Positions 12,137 through 26,320 of a DNA stretch of 64,000 nucleotides are shown one piece after another. The position numbers and the translations under genes were made by a program. The notes under the pieces were generated by a model. That model ran no database searches. It saw only the letters and a list, made by a program, of their open reading frames with translations, and was not told where the DNA came from. This stretch comes from Burhinus oedicnemus (Eukaryota; Chordata; Aves; Charadriiformes; Burhinidae), in assembly GCA_008921705.1 (NCBI GenBank), contig VFFE01009164.1, forward strand, positions 2,408,785-2,472,784, given 5' to 3'. The number at the start of each line of letters is the position of its first letter. Position 1 is the stretch's first letter.

Positions 12137-15100
12137 GTATGTTTTATGTGATGTGATTTTTTTTTGCCATAAAACTCTCTGGATTGTCAATTTTTATCAT
12201 CTTTACAAACAACATAGGGATCTTTGACATGAATATACTACATATTTCATTGAGAAATGTAAAAACAATTTTCTTCATTAACCATACACAAAGATTTCAT
12301 TTGATGACTGAAGGAAAACACTTCAAAATATCTCTGTACATAAACTGTTTCTAAAACAGGCAGTTGAAGTTTCCTTTCTTGGAGTTTTTGGCTTTGGAGT
12401 AACCATAGCAGTTATTTTTCAGATATGTTCCAGCCAATTGTTGTAATCACTGTGGTCTTGTTAGGTTATTTCCTTGAGAAAACGGCTGCTCCCTTTTTTC
12501 CCTGTAGAATTCTTAGAATGAAAACATCATTTTACTGTCAGCAATGTGATGTGTTTCAGGGGAAGGAACTAATGACAGGTCACGGCTCTCTTCAAGAAGG
12601 AAAAACAAGCCTTCTCCAAAGTACAAAAAGGCAAGTTGATTGCCTGTTCAGTGTCTGGGGATATTTTCTAAAGCCAAAGGATACACAGTGTGATTGTCAT
12701 ATTCTTGCAGTCATGGAAACATAGAGTGTCTTAAAAACAGTGACCTTTGGCTCTTCAGCTCCCTCTGAAACAGCCTATAAAAGCGAGGCAAACTGAAGTA
12801 AATCAGCTCAGAATTCTCCATGTCTGATCACGCTCTGCAGCACTTTAAAGTTGGCTGTTCTACATTTCAAGGATCAAATCTTGCAGATACAACTTTGTGG
12901 TTTTTTGGCTTACTGCTAACCTTACTTTCTAAGCACAATATTTACAGTGGCCCCTCTCCTCTACACACGCACAAACCGAGATTAGTTAGGTGCCCAGCAC
13001 AATCCAGCACAACATGTTGCATGATTTGTCATCAGAATCAATGTACACTTTCAAAAATGCTGCAACACCTGCATAGGAATATAATTGTATGGGAGCAATG
13101 TCGGCCTTGGGCTGAAAGACATTTAGGTCTAGCTGAAATCCTGATCAATGTAAAGCAGACCACTATTCACCTCACTAAGGGCTGAGGCTCCAAGACGAAA
13201 CATAGCCAAGTCCTTATCCCATAAACGCCTATAAATGAGTGACAGCAGTTGCTGTGGGAAGAGATAGTGTGTCTTCTCCACCCCCATCTGTTCCCTCGGC
13301 CCATGACCACGTGCACACCAAGCAAGCTCATGCTGCTGCCATTCCCACATCATGTCACCTCAGCTGCAGTAAGCTTGCTGTCCATAGTTCCTTTTTAGGG
13401 CCTCCAACCTAGCAGGAGGGAGCTTGCTGGGTCCTGGTGGAGCAAACATGGGAATTGCACTTGTAAAAGGCATCCTACAGACCCATCCTTGATAAGTACA
13501 TTTTGATCCAGGGTCCAGGAGGTGACTATGGCTCTTACGAAAGAGCTACTGCATTTCATGAGTGTTTCTGTTGTTCTTGGTCCATTTTCAGAGCAGAGTG
13601 CCTCGTTAAGATTAGAACGGCATTTGTGTTTAGCTGCCTGATGTTATAATTTGATGAGAACATTAGCTGATTCCCGCTCACTGAAGGAAATAATGTATGT
13701 TCTGGACTGTTACCACAAAAAGAGAGGGAAAACACATAGCTCAGATGCCTCCGTTCCCCAGCCTCACTGGCAGTATAAAGGGTAAAATCTGTTCATAATT
13801 TGCCAACTAAGGGGGGTGGAGGCAGCTCTCTGCCAGCATGAGGTGGTGTTGCCTTCCACCATGCCACCTAGTCCCCACATTCTCCCCACGGCAGGTATCC
13901 ATCCAACTTGGTGTCATCCGCATGGCTGCTGGCCAAGATACCAAGAAGAATGGAGAAAGCCCTTGCATTCCTCCAGTTCTCACCTGCCTCTGCCAAGGGA
14001 CCTACAGCTGCCCCCATGTGTTATCGCAGCCCTGGTGCCAGGGCAGGTCTGCAGGGACTTTTATAGTGAGAAGCCCGCAGCTTGGAGGGAACTGCATCCC
14101 TTCCTAAAAAAAAATATGCAGAACCAAATCCAGAGCTAAAAGCATCATACTTTGTGGCGTTGTACTGAGCGTAGCAATTCCTTTCTCACAGAACAACGCA
14201 GTAAGATGGGAACAACTCTGACAGCTGTTCGTAAACTTGTTCATGCTGCTCAGTTTTCCCAGTTTTTCCACCGTGTGATACAAAGACAATGTAGTGTTTC
14301 TTTCTGACCAAGTTATCTTTTTTTTTCCACTTGTTTTTTTTTGTTCTAATTCTAGAAGTCCTGATCCCTATTACCTAATGTCACATAGCAGGAAATACCT
14401 CACGGCAATTTATTCATTGGCTGCTCTTGCTTAATATGTATTTGGGCTTGGCTATTCCATTTTCAGCTGTTGCTAATTTTTTTACTGGAGGAGTGACCTA
14501 CATTTTTGTAAGGAAACAATCAGAGTTTGTCAGTGTGGTAAAAATAGTTAAAAACCCCACAAGTAAAGCTCTGTGAGACCAAGGAAGAATTGCCATGTGT
14601 CGCCACAAATTGGTAAACCGTAGCTCCCTAGTAAATATTTGATAACCCCATTATCTTAATACCCAGCAGCAAATGAAATTTGCATGTTTTCCCAGACTAT
14701 GCAAGTTTCTTACACTCTCTGACTTGATGTCTAGCTGTGGATCAGGTCTTAGTTGATACTAATCTGTTAATTATGACAGATTACGTGGTGGTTGAGTATT
14801 ATGTAATAGAAAAGCAAAACATTTCTGCTTGCTAGCTTTGATCTGAACTCAAGTTTCTAGAGGGCATGAATTAGAGTGGAGCTGGTCACCTGTCCCCCTA
14901 GTTATTCTTTTCCTAATTTAGCTACATATAAGGCATAAGTCTACAACCATGGCTTCTTGGCAATAACAGGCTAACCTTGAGCAAGAGCAAACAACCTTCT
15001 GTCTAAAAAGCTTTTTTTTGGTACAGACTACATTTCTTCTGAATAATTCCTTTGAAGTCCCTTCTGGTGAGGGAAACCCTGTACATTTGCTTTATGACTT

Positions 15101-18100
15101 TTGCAAGACTGATTTCTTCAGACCTGACAGACTGATTGACAAGAAGCCTTGTGCGAAGCTAAGCATTGCCTGTCTCACAGTTAGAGTGGGGACATGCATT
15201 GGACGGCCAAACTTGCTTTGTTGCAGGTAATGCTATGAACATGAAACTCAGATTACTCTGTCTGAAGTACTGGCAGAGTAAACAACTTTTTTGTTGAGGC
15301 TAACCAGTTTTGAGTAACCTGGGGACAGTGAAATGGGAAATTTGAGGTTTTGTGTCATCCTAGATAACACTGAACAGTTTCTTCTGAGGTGGAACTTGAG
15401 GGTCAAATCCATCTTTAATTTAACTCCAAACTCTTACCCTGCATTCAAACAAATAATTATTTAAATTTACCAAACAGGAGGCACTCAGACACACACATGG
15501 CAAAATGTCATGACATAAGTGTCCCAGATGCCTTTTGGATATGCCCTATGCTCCAGCTGTCCATCAAGCTGAAGGTTTGCTTGGATGATTTACTCAGGAC
15601 AGAGATAACCAAGGATTTCAGCTCAGTTTATTGCAATGTCTCTCAGCCCCAGTGAATACTCATAACCTTGGTGCACTTTGTTTGGACAAGTGTTGCTGTC
15701 CAAAGAATTTTTAATAAGGTACATAATAAAGTTTAATAAGCTATAGCAAGCAGACATGTTTAAACACATGTTAGCAGTATGTCTAAATGAAGTGTTTATA
15801 TTTCTGTGCGTCTGGTATTGCTATTCCAAAAAAACTTCTATTAAAAAAAAACAGGGTAAAAATTACCAAATACATGCCTGATACTATTCTTCTTTCTGGA
15901 TTAATTACTTTGAAAATATGTTTCTTGTTATGACATCAGGCTCATATTGTGCATTACAGTTTTCTGTGCTTGTTCAACAAACATTCAACTCTCAAGCGCT
16001 TCCACAGAAGTTGTGTGGATTTCTTTCCTGGTTTTGACAGGATATCTGATAATATGAAGTCCTTGCCACTATATTCAACATAAAGAAAAACATCAGCTTC
16101 AGAAATATAGCCATGCTTCCTAACCCCTGTTGAGATTCGTGTTTTTTTTCTAAGAACTAAGTATTTTCTGGGTCAAAGCTAACTGTGAAATTCAAAGATA
16201 AGAGTCTAGATGTCCCAAAATTCTAGTGGGTTTGCTCCTGCTATTTTTTCCATTCCCTTTATTTTGTATGACTTCCTCTTTGGGACACACTGTTTTTTCA
16301 CTGTCTTTTTATACAAATACTTAGTAGTATGCAAAATAACAATAGTTATTGTAAGTGATCCTTTTTCACAAAGCACCACCAGTTCCCACAGAAAAAAACT
16401 GACCCCAACTTACATTTAGAAGCAAATAGTTTAGTTTAGATAACAGCATGGATATTCATCTTCCAGCATTTATTCCAAACAGAGAATTTCTTTTTGCTGT
16501 TCTTTATAAGCCTGCTTATTTCTGGGTCAGACAAATCCTGAGGACTGATGTGACTGCTAAATACACTGTCTGTTGCCCTGTTTGCAGTTGAAAAAAGGGA
16601 CCCACTCTTTTTCATTTCCTCTTTTCTTCAGTACTCTGGGCCCTAGTCTCCTCCTGTAGCCAGCATACACCAATCGAAATCGATAGACAAAGGAACAGTA
16701 TTGGCAGAAACCATAACTTTAGTTTTGCCGCTTTCTGTGTCTTTTTGCCCTCAGGTGCCTCTGAGCTGCTAAAGTGCCTGTGCCTGGCACACCCCATCTG
16801 GCAAGGACCTGCAGCTCCTTTGCTTGGACCCTGCAGCAGCAGCCTTAAGGACTCAGGTAGGTTTACCTCCACTGGTGGCCTTGCATGGATATCAAAGGAG
16901 ACATCGCTGTCACCTTGACCTTGTGGTGTCTGTTGTATGAGTGATGTAGAGAAGATCAGTCCGTAACTGACCTCATCCAGCTACCAAACAGAGCAATTGT
17001 CCAGCTTTGTGGGAAGACTTGTGAATCACCCAAAAGCCTTGGCCAAGCTAAGGGAAATCAAAGCACTTGTTTATCTCATCTGTAGCATGGGCCTGTCCAG
17101 CTCAGTGAAAGCTTGTATTTAATGCCAAATAACAGGTAACAGTCTATTCTGCTAAGGTTTTGATACCACTTTTAAAGACCTAATATCTGGAAGATCTTCG
17201 TTCAAAGCCAATTCAAATCGTTGGCAGAAAGCTTTGCATTACTGATATTAAACATATTTTTGTTTCCTAATTTGCAGCATGTTTTATTCCTCATGAAGCT
17301 TAAAAGCCCAACTCAGCAGACACACTGAAAAACAAATGTTGCTAAAACGATTAAGCAGCACACAGATGGCTTATATGTTCCTGTGTCAGAGACAGCTTTA
17401 TAAATGTAGCATGTGTGATAACCATTTATGTTTTATTAAAAAAAATGTTGAGTATTTTTTTAAGCAAACATGCTTTCAAAGAACAACATAGACCAACTTG
17501 ATTAAGAGATTTAACAGCCAAAAAAGCTGTCTAGCCCAGATGCTCGGTAGCAGCTGTAACCTTGTGAAAATTGACCTATAACATAGCCACAGGGTTCTTG
17601 ATTCCAAGAAGAATCTTCTCTTTAAGAAAATTGATTTGCTTTACAAACCTTGACCCCTCACTATTTTTCATCCTCCATCAACCCCTGGGGCCCACTGACC
17701 TCACTGCAAGAAGTCACACGTATGAGACACCCCCCCTTCAAATGAGTGGAAAGCTTTCCATGTAGGGTTTGTTGGGCCAAGGTTCATAGCAACAAATCTT
17801 TCCTTGTTCTGCTGCAAGATTAAGTCAAGATGACTGACATAATTGGCCAAACAGTTTTCTAACTGGCTTTTTACTTTTGAGATGACCTTTGTTTCTCCCA
17901 TTCGTCTGCTGATTACAGATCAATAATACTGTCAAGGGCAGATAAAATGATTTTGTCACTTAGAAATATTGTAATAGGATAAAACCCCTGGCTTGTCATA
18001 TCACTAAATTTGAAAAGATAATTGAGCTGTCAATTTAAATATCAAATGAATGCCTCCATGCAAGCAGTGTTAATAAAAGCCAAGAGGCAGGTAGAGATGA

Positions 18101-18689
18101 GCTCAGCTGGCAGGTAAAGAGGGGCTGAATTTTGGCGTTTGAAAGCCCAGTACATGGGATAATTCTCTAAACTTAATTTGAATTAATCTGAGCTTCTTAT
18201 GTCCACAAGACTACACTGGATGCATTTATTCTATGAATATTCTTTCATGCAATCCTTGAACCAGCCACAAGTGGGAGATGATCTTTATTGAGAATATAGT
18301 TTCAGCAGCTTCTGCACCTATTAGAAGTGTGGAGACATGAAAAATGAGTTTATTGCCAACTCCTTTTTACCTTTTTCTAGTGAATATTCCTTTCAAAGGT
18401 CACCTGCTTGTTTGGATGTCATCAAGACAGGGACCAACTTTTATTCCTTGCTGCCTACTGTGATGTTCATATAATCCAAAACTTACTTCCATTCCTATAG
18501 CAGTAATTACTATTAATGGACTAAAGTGATTGACCACATCACTGATGGAAAGCGTTTGCACTGGGTTTCAGTTACTATTTGCTGTATGTGCTCTGCTGGA
18601 TGTATTTGCTAGGCTTTTGCATTTATTAACTGAGTTCTGTGATGTGCTTGGCCCTTCTTTCTGCTTTGAATTGCTCTCAGTTCTCACTG
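12137..18689. other. Long AT-rich non-coding stretch, no gene seen
   Basis: No gene, RNA gene or clear repeat in about 6.5 kb. Short T-runs occur near 14319 and 14335 and an A-run near 15844. The block at about 17930-18075 (rich in CAATTTAAAT-, TAATTG- and TTAATAAA-like motifs) looks regulatory in style but cannot be proved. Open frames at 13816-14139 and 16612-16872 have no domains. Confidence 0.5.
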
Positions 18690-18750
18690 GCAGACCCTGA
18701 GTGTTACGCTGGTGTAAATGAGAAGCAATGAACTCGACTGAGGACATCCA
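18690..18750. repeat. Faint ancient repeat fragment (tentative)
   Basis: The stretch 'cagaccctgagtgttacgct' leads into 'ggtgtaaatgagaagcaatg' and 'aactcgactgagg'. This resembles the old repeat core 'ctggtgtaaatcaggagtaactccactgaagtc', known to me from reptile and bird sequence. Short and diverged. Confidence 0.3.
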
Positions 18751-20689
18751 ACTGCATTGAGATCACACAGGGAGTGTTCACCTCTTCTTGGATTCAAATG
18801 TCCGATCTCAGCTGGGAAGATGCACTGTTAGCATCAACCACAGTCAATATTACCCAAAAGCAGGAGCTGTAGAGTGAGAACCACGCTGGTATATTTAAAG
18901 ATTTCTGTGGCTGGCTCCCAAAGTTTCATCGAAAATAGTTCAGGGTTGACCACAGAGGTAGCGACATGGACTAGGAACGAGAAGCCAATGTGTTTGTCTG
19001 TGTGCAGCTTAGGGAGAAGAAGAACAAACAAATTTACACCATGGGACCGCCAACATTTATAAAGCCAGCAACCAAGCTGTGGCTCATATGCATGAGTTAT
19101 AGCCCATCTGAAGAACAACATCATTGTGTAGCAGCATGAATGAAAAGGCTTTTTCTTTGTGGAAAGAGAAAAAGCACACATTGGGGTCTACAACCATGGA
19201 AGAGAAGATGAAATCTGCAGCATTTATTTAGGGCTGATGATATGGATATGAGTAAACCTTATCAATTTCCATGGTACAAGATGACTGCAGCCCAGAAGTA
19301 TTCCTGATCAATCCTTAATCAAAAGCAAGTACCCAGGAGCCTTTACATTTGTGAAAATAATCAAATTGGACATTTTCATTATAAATGTATCTTCTTTACT
19401 TTCGTGTTCATCTTTCGACACAGGGGCAAATTTTAATCAGTGGTTTTACAGGTCTTTGGGACATAGAGGCTTTTCTATCAGCTCATGGATTTTGTTACAC
19501 AAAGTTTTCTTTGTATATTGGTAGGCTGGAGAATTGGCTCCATGTGAGCCTGTAGAGTTTATAAAACCTGCAAGCACTAAACTCTGTTGGCTTCCCCTGC
19601 AAAAATAAATGTGAGCCTGGAAACCGATGATTCTGACTTGAAACAGGGCTGCCCCATCCAGTGTTCATATAACTTAGTGCTAAATACTAAGCATTCAGAA
19701 GTCTTAAATCAGCCTCCAAACCCTTGAAATTATCCTTAATTCATGTTGTGCTAAATAAGTAAATAAATAAATTTTGGCTTTCTTGGATTACTTTCTGTTT
19801 CTGGGCCATTTGTGACCACACTTTCCAATTCTTCTCTTCAACGAAGAAATCTAGAAACATTCTTTGTTTAAAATAATAGTTATCTTACAATCAGGCGACT
19901 CAAGGAGCTGAGGCTTTCAAAACCCACGGCATGCCAAGCGTTGTCACTCATTCAGATTTGCTTACAATAGGTACTTGGGGTGTAGGACAGAGGAAAAGCA
20001 GATCCTGACCCTCTCAGTCATGTAAACAACTGTCTCTTCCTCTCCAAAAGTAACAGCTAGTTGAAATAGGAGACTACGCATCCTTATGTGCTGAGCAGCT
20101 TTTGGCCCTGAAATGGTTATTGTTGTAACATGTGAAACTGCATTACCTTCTTAGCATCTCTGAAAGGGAACCAGAGTTTAAATCTCTGAGTACACCCATA
20201 GCTGAGGGGAGCGATTAAGACACTTCACGGGACTGAAAAGACTATGTTTTCCCATTGTTTCTCCTCAGTGTAGGTCACCTGTGCATTTATCCTCTTTTTG
20301 TCCACCTGTATATCAAAACTGGGGACTGTGTGCAGGTGGGCGCTTTGTTCCCCCTTACTTGGCTGTACAGACGAGAAATGCAGCTCTCCAGCCCTGCTTG
20401 TGTAAAACATGCATGTGTGTTAGTGTGCGTGTACACTTGCTTTGCACCAGGCCCCTAAACCTTTGTGCAACTCCACATCTGGACACTTGCCTGTGCATTT
20501 ATACATTCTTCTCCCTGTTTTTAAATAAAGATATTTTTGTAAATAAGTCTACATACTTTGTCCCTCAAAGAGGAAAGAGAGAAAGGGTGGGAAACCACTC
20601 TAGCCAAAGGAGCAATCTGGCAGCTATCTGCAAGCTCACAGTGCTCATGTCGTTCTTTTTGTTTTTTTTTTTTTAAAGGAGGAATTTGA
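18751..20689. other. Non-coding DNA, no gene seen
   Basis: No gene recognised. A short AAAT/AAGT-type run is present at about 19755-19775. Confidence 0.5.
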
Positions 20690-20842
20690 GGTAAGGGAGG
20701 GCTGGTGAAGCCGGTCACGGCAGCGGCACATGGGAGCTGGGGGGAGGCCATGGCCCTGGGGGCTCACAGGGCCCAGGCAGTTCGTGTGGCGCGCACAGCA
20801 GGGGCTCCCAGATACCCCTGCCAGTGAAAGATTGACCAACAT
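20690..20842. other. Small GC-rich patch
   Basis: About 150 bp is clearly richer in G and C than its flanks and follows a T-run (20660-20674). It contains several CpG (ccgg, cacggcagcgg, gtggcgcgcac). No open frame with a domain spans it, and it is too short for a CpG island by usual criteria. Confidence 0.5.
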
Positions 20843-20929
20843 AAGAATGCTTAATTTTTTTTAATAAATAAACATATATACTTATACCTAGTGTTCCCCC
20901 TCCCGTCCCCAGGTTGTGTATTTCCAGTC

Positions 20930-21000
20930 ATCTTCAGATCCTTCTGATTTCAACAGAGTTCGTGCTCAGTCAACACAAGTGGAAGTTTGGCCTCAGCATA
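20930..21000. repeat. Faint ancient repeat fragment (tentative)
   Basis: The segment 'ctgatttcaacagagttcgt', followed by 'gtggaagtttggcctcagc', loosely fits the old core 'ctgacttcaatgggagtt...aatttggcc'. Inference only. Confidence 0.2.
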
Positions 21001-21309
21001 GTTGGTAACTTGGTTTCAAACTCTTGGTCTCCATCTCATGGTTTCTCTTATGTCACAGCTACCTTACCTTAGAAGAGAAGCCTTTTACCAAGCAAACCAC
21101 AGAGAAAATTAATTAAATCTAAATTAAGTCACCCCTTCTTTTTTCCTTCAAGCCCACTCACATCTTAAAGCTGCACGGTGAAGTAATTAAATGTTATAGG
21201 AGTTGCAGCTTCTTAAATGAAGATTTATCGTACTAAATACAGCAGGGATAAGCATTAATAAGGTATTAGCTTGGTCTGGAAGAGCCATGGGAACCAGCAA
21301 CCCCTAAAT

Positions 21310-21415
21310 AATTAGCTTGGTTCTAATACTGATGTATTTTGTAGCTGCAGACAAATGATTTACCTCTTACACCTTAATTTCCTCCTCTGTATTGTCAATA
21401 TTGCATATTCAGTAT
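21310..21415 (+). mobile_element. MIR-like SINE fragment
   Basis: In the plus direction, the segment carries 'gtagctgcagacaaatgatt', then 'tacctcttacaccttaattt' and 'cctcctctgtattgtcaata'. This follows the MIR core/tail order 'tgaccttgggcaagtcacttaacctctctgtgcctcagtttcctcatctgt'. Many substitutions agree with an ancient, inactive copy. No coding capacity. Confidence 0.5.
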
Positions 21416-22640
21416 TGCAATGATGGACCCGCATTTTTTTGCCTGCTGGAAGACAACAGGTCACAGTGTCTTGGGAAAAGGGAAATAATGGTCTGGGAAA
21501 CAGTGAGAAAGATTACTCTTCTAGTGTCAATTGCCTTTCTCGTGTGGGATGCTCTTCTGTCACCCCTTCTTCTCAATGTTATTTATTTTCCATATACGTT
21601 CATAAGCTGGTCACACTGAGGCTGGATTCACTTCACTTAACTTTAACCAACTAAAAATCAACCCTCCATCTTACGCAGGTCTCCCAGGCTCTCTTTAGTC
21701 AAAGGAAAGAGGAAAGACTACTGCAGAAGCTCTGCTTGTTTTAAACACCTCTGGGTGAACCGCCTTCTAGAGACATCTATATGTCTCCATTGGTTATAGG
21801 GGAGGTAGAACAAACACTTGGTTTTTTGATGGCCAAAGGTGAGTTCCCATTCTGAGAGGCTATATGGGAGTTTTCTTGAAGTCTCCAAGCACTGAGCAGA
21901 ATATGCTGCTTTGTTAAAGATGCCAGTCTATGATCAGGGGTCCCTGGCTTCTGTGTTGTGATAAGATAGCATTAACTTCTCCTCCCAAAAGATCACTGAG
22001 AGCTCCCACTAGTCCAAGGCAGTGCAGAGAGTGTACTTAAGTTTCTGCACAGGAGTGAGTTTCTTTCACCATGAAGTTCAAGTGAAGAATCATTCACATG
22101 CCCTCACACACACACACAAATCATCTTAAAAATGGACATTGGATATATAAATAGCAACCACGTTTGCCTTTCTAGTGGTCGAAATAAAGGAGGAGTCAGT
22201 GGACAGGGAAAGACTGGAGAAGCTGTTAGAGACTCACAACCATGTATCTCCAAGTCAGCAAATAGCACACAAAGCAAGGCTGAGAAACAGTTAAAACTCC
22301 CACCATCCGACAGCTGCTTGGCAGCTACTGAGAACTGAGTCATCAGGCCTTGACCTAGTTTCTAGCAGACAGGTGCTCTGACCACAAAAACCACCATCAC
22401 AGGTGTCACTGTTGTCGGTAGGTTCAGCAGAGGGACCACTAACTGATTGTGTAGCAATCAAAAAATTGACAGGGCTGAAGTCTTCTACCAAGCACTCCTC
22501 TTGGGCAGTTTTACTTATGATTTGCTGTGGCCAAGTCTGGTGATTTACATGTTTTTCCTGGCATTAAACATGTCTCGTTGTGTCTTCATTTGATAAAAGA
22601 TATTCACTGAATCTTTGGTGTGAAAGTTCTAGAAGGAAAA
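21416..22640. other. Non-coding DNA, short (CA)7 run, no gene seen
   Basis: Nothing coding. A (CA)7 dinucleotide run lies at 22105-22118. Open frames of up to 79 codons have no domain. Confidence 0.55.
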
Positions 22641-23155
22641 CATGCTGTGTCCAGCTCTGGAGCCCCCAACATAAGAAGGACATGGACCTGTTGGAGCAGG
22701 TCCAGAGGAGGACCACGAAGATGATCAGAGGGTTAGAGCACCTCTCCTATGAGGACAGGCTGGGAGAGTTGGGGTTGTTCAGCCTGGAGAAGAGAAGAAT
22801 CCGGGGACACCTGATAGCAGCCTTCCAGTATCTGAAAGGGGCCTACAAGAAATCTGGAGAGGAACTTTTTACAAGGGCATGTAGCGATAGGATGAGGAGT
22901 AATGGCTTCAAACTGGAAGAGGGTAGATTTAGATCAGATACCAGGAAGAAATTTTTCACTATGAGGGTGGTGAGACACTGGAACATGTTGCCCAGGGAAG
23001 TTGTGGAGGCCCCATCCCTGAAGTGTTCAAGGCCAGGTTGGATGAGGCTTTGAGCAATCTGGTCAAGTAGGAGGTGTCCTTGCCCATGGCAGAGGTGTTG
23101 GAACTAGATGATCTTTAAGGTCTGTTCCAGCCTAAACCATTCTATGATTCTATGG
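22641..23155 (+). mobile_element. CR1 LINE 3' end with ORF2 C-terminal remnant
   Basis: This is the longest CR1 tail here (about 515 bp, plus strand). It starts at 'tgctgtgtccagctctggag' and ends with the tandem 8-mer-like 'attctatgattctatgg' that marks CR1 3' ends, without a poly(A) tail, as expected for CR1. Translation gives the CR1 ORF2 C-terminal region: [10 protein letters not shown], then [23 protein letters not shown] and V-V-R-H-W-N. The frame stays open from before the element to about 23053. The copy is 5'-truncated and lacks endonuclease and most of the reverse transcriptase, so it is inactive. Divergence is low to moderate, younger than the copies near 35.7 and 62.5 kb. Confidence 0.96.
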
Positions 23156-26100
23156 TAAAACTCGAACCTAGAGAGAGAGAGAGCCTGTAAGTCTCAGAAT
23201 AAGCCCTCTCTATGGACTATAAGAAACAGAATGTTACTTACAGCTCCAGGACCACATGTTAGCCAGTGTGGTGTTACTGCCCTGAAATGAACGTTATTCA
23301 TGGTAAGATCTGTATCTTTTCCTGGGTGTTGGGAATCAATGACATTTACTCATGCCCCATCTGGAAACTTTGGTTAATGGAAAGCTGTTTATCATCACAT
23401 ATTTCTCTTCTTATAGATGATCCAGATTCAATTGCTGTCCAAGTCAGCACAATCCCACTGGAGACAGCAGCCCTAGTGCGGTGACAGTTGTGACCCCAGA
23501 GTTTTAATACATGGTAGGACTCTGGCACTGTTGTTTGAGCTGCCTGGGACTTCCCACACGATTTGTATATAAACCACCTTTTCAAAGACAGGCTTTCTAA
23601 TAGAACAGCCACTGTTGACACAAATAATCCCACATCTCTGATTTGCATAACCTCTAGGAAGCTGGATAGCAGAGGAAATAAGCAATAATAGCAGTGTAAA
23701 TGGCTTTAAGTGAAAGCATATCAGTTACAATGTACCAGTTCAGTCTATGAAGCTCAGTTTATGCTGGTGGAAAAAATAAGGGGAGACATTATGTCTTCAT
23801 AAAAGCTTGACCTCAAGTGCTTCGGAAGACAGAAGAGACTACATTCAAGGCAAAACAGACTTTCTGTGCAGTTATTCTTTAAGGGCCTTTGCTAGGGTTC
23901 ACATACACACACCCTTTGCATTTGCTTATGAAATGGGAGAGGAAAGGAGGACCTAACAAATGAATGTGTGTAGCTCAGCAGCCCCAGCTGGCCCGGTTCC
24001 CAATATATTTTGCTTGATAAACAGCTAATCCCTGAGTATAGTGTGGCTTGCATTCCTCCAAACTTACCATTAATCACGGAAAAATCCAAGTTGTCCTTGC
24101 ACTGTGTGAGTGCCTATGAACAGCTCCTTTGATAAGAGTGTTTTTACATGCCTGGAGGGATTTAGCTTTTTGGATCTCTGTCCTATAAGTAATAGGCAGA
24201 CCTTCCTTTGCATGTGAGTCTGCTTTCATTGCTGGTTTCAAGCCACAGAGAATTAGCAGGGATGTTTGAAATGAGAAGTTGTACTATGCTCATGTTCCTG
24301 CATTGTATTTGTGTTTCACGACATTCGTAGCATGGCACAGTATGATAAATATGCATCGCTGGCAGCCAGAGAGGAGACAGGGGGACAGAAAAAGGAGGAA
24401 ATTTCTAAGTGGAAGAAGAACAAAATTAAGTGCTAGCTTTAAAGTGGCAAAACATCAAAACATTTAGTCACACAATTATGCTTCTTGTTAATACAAAAGG
24501 TGAATAGGGCAAAGCAATAAATTATTTACAGGTTTACCTTATAGCTGTCTTACCTTGCTGCCCAAGCAATGGGAAGAACAGACAACTGTACGTCTTTTCC
24601 CCAAGTACGTAACAGATGGATTGTATTTACAAAAGGTGGACGTTGGATATAGCCATAAAGTATATTGCTGTTTTTTTCATAATGAGAGTAGTTAAGAGCA
24701 CACATCTCTGCTGTGTATTAGACACTTTTCATAGTGTGAAACATAGACACTTTCACTGTGAGCCAGGCTGGCTTGTTTCAGCTACCTGGTCTGGCCTTGG
24801 GCATGGGAAAGACAAAACCCTGACTATGTGATGGAAACCTACCAACTTTCAGCTGACGTTGTATCTCATGCCTTTTACAAAAGTTAGTCCACATTTAACA
24901 TGGGCAAACCTTCACACCCTCAGCTATGCTCTTTATTTAAAAAAAAAGACATGGCACTCGTTTCTGTTTTGAATTGTTCTAACTTCAACTTTCAATCTAT
25001 GATACCTATCCACTACTGAAATAAAACAGCTGTCAACCTAGAGACATTTTTACTTTCTGTAAGTATCTACAGCCTTTGACTTTCTTAATGTTAAACATTG
25101 CAGTTCAGAGGATCACTTAAAACATACAACTGCAGCAGGCATTTGTAGACCTGAAGAAAGAATTCTAAGAACTTTAGTAGAAGATAGTCAAGATTAAAAG
25201 GGTCTTAAATATGGGCAGGCGTTGTTTTAAAGGTACACAATCAGTGTGAGAAAATAGGCATGCTGATTGCCCAACCTTTACCTGCATTGGTGAACTTTTA
25301 TGCAAGGAAGTTTAGCAAGGTGGCATTTCACAATAAGAAGGCTCACGGTACGTCCCTAGTGAACAGCCGGCCCTCTCCATGCTCTTGCACACAGACACAA
25401 ACACGTACCCTTGCACGGGCTATTCATTTTATGAGCCATAGAGACGAGAGAAAACAGCCGCAGCTCCCCAGCTCCATTCCCACAGCAGGCTAGGAGCAGG
25501 ACAAGAGCCATATCAAGTAAAGGACTGGTGTGACTTTCTTTGTCCTTGGAGAGCATGTGAAGTGAATATGATCGAATACGATACTGGAATTCTCTGAGGT
25601 CCAAGAGCCAGAGCTGTTCCTGAGCAATATGAATACAAGCTGGCTTCTTCACATGGTCATTCTTCAATGGCACCAGAGATCTTGGCTGCAAATAGACTGT
25701 TTAAATAAGAAATCAGGTCTGATGTTTTTAATCTTTTAGAATAAAAGCAGATGTGAAAAAACAGTAGAAGGCAAGGGAAGAGACAGTAAACAGGGAAAAG
25801 TCACAGAGTAAAGGCAACATTCTCTATTCCCCCATTGTTCATTTCCATATATATAAACATTTCAGGATTTGTTTTTTACTGTATTTTTGCAAGGAAATGA
25901 ACACTGGGTTAATGTTTACTACATTCATAGATACCATCTGCTTAGCTTTATTTCCTTCTAAATTATTTTTAATATATTTTAATTTAATTTAATTTACTTT
26001 GATAGGGTATTTGTCAGGTGGTATGTGGACAGACCTGAAAAATATTATTTTAGTGAAGACAGAATTAAAACAATCTTTCTAAAAAGAAACACAAAAGGAA

Positions 26101-26221
26101 AACAATTTTCCAATGCATATTTCATGTGTTGATTGTAACAGTTTCAGTCATTGTAAGTGCAAGAACAAAGAAACACTCACATTGTGATTTTGAAGCATTT
26201 TCCACATAAGAACTCAATTAT
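23156..26221. other. Non-coding DNA, no gene seen
   Basis: No gene or clear repeat. A short (GA)n run at about 23171-23183 follows the CR1 end. Short A-runs lie near 24940. Frames of up to 111 codons (25356-25691, minus) show no domain. Confidence 0.55.
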
Positions 26222-26320
26222 AGAGAGGCAAAAGATCTCCCAAGGCTCTGGTGGCAGAGCCAGGGCTGGGACACCCACCTCTCTGCCCAGGTCGTGATCT
26301 TCTCCGCTGAACTATAGTGA
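26222..26320 (-). mobile_element. MIR-like SINE fragment, tRNA-like head and core
   Basis: Read on the minus strand it gives 'cactatagttcagcggagaa', then 'cctgggcagagaggtgggtg' and 'cagccctggctctgccacca'. The order matches the MIR 5' part: pol III A-box-like 'tatag..agtgg', then 'cctgggttcgaatcccggctctgccact'. Strong in order, weak in identity, consistent with an ancient copy whose pol III boxes have decayed. Confidence 0.6.
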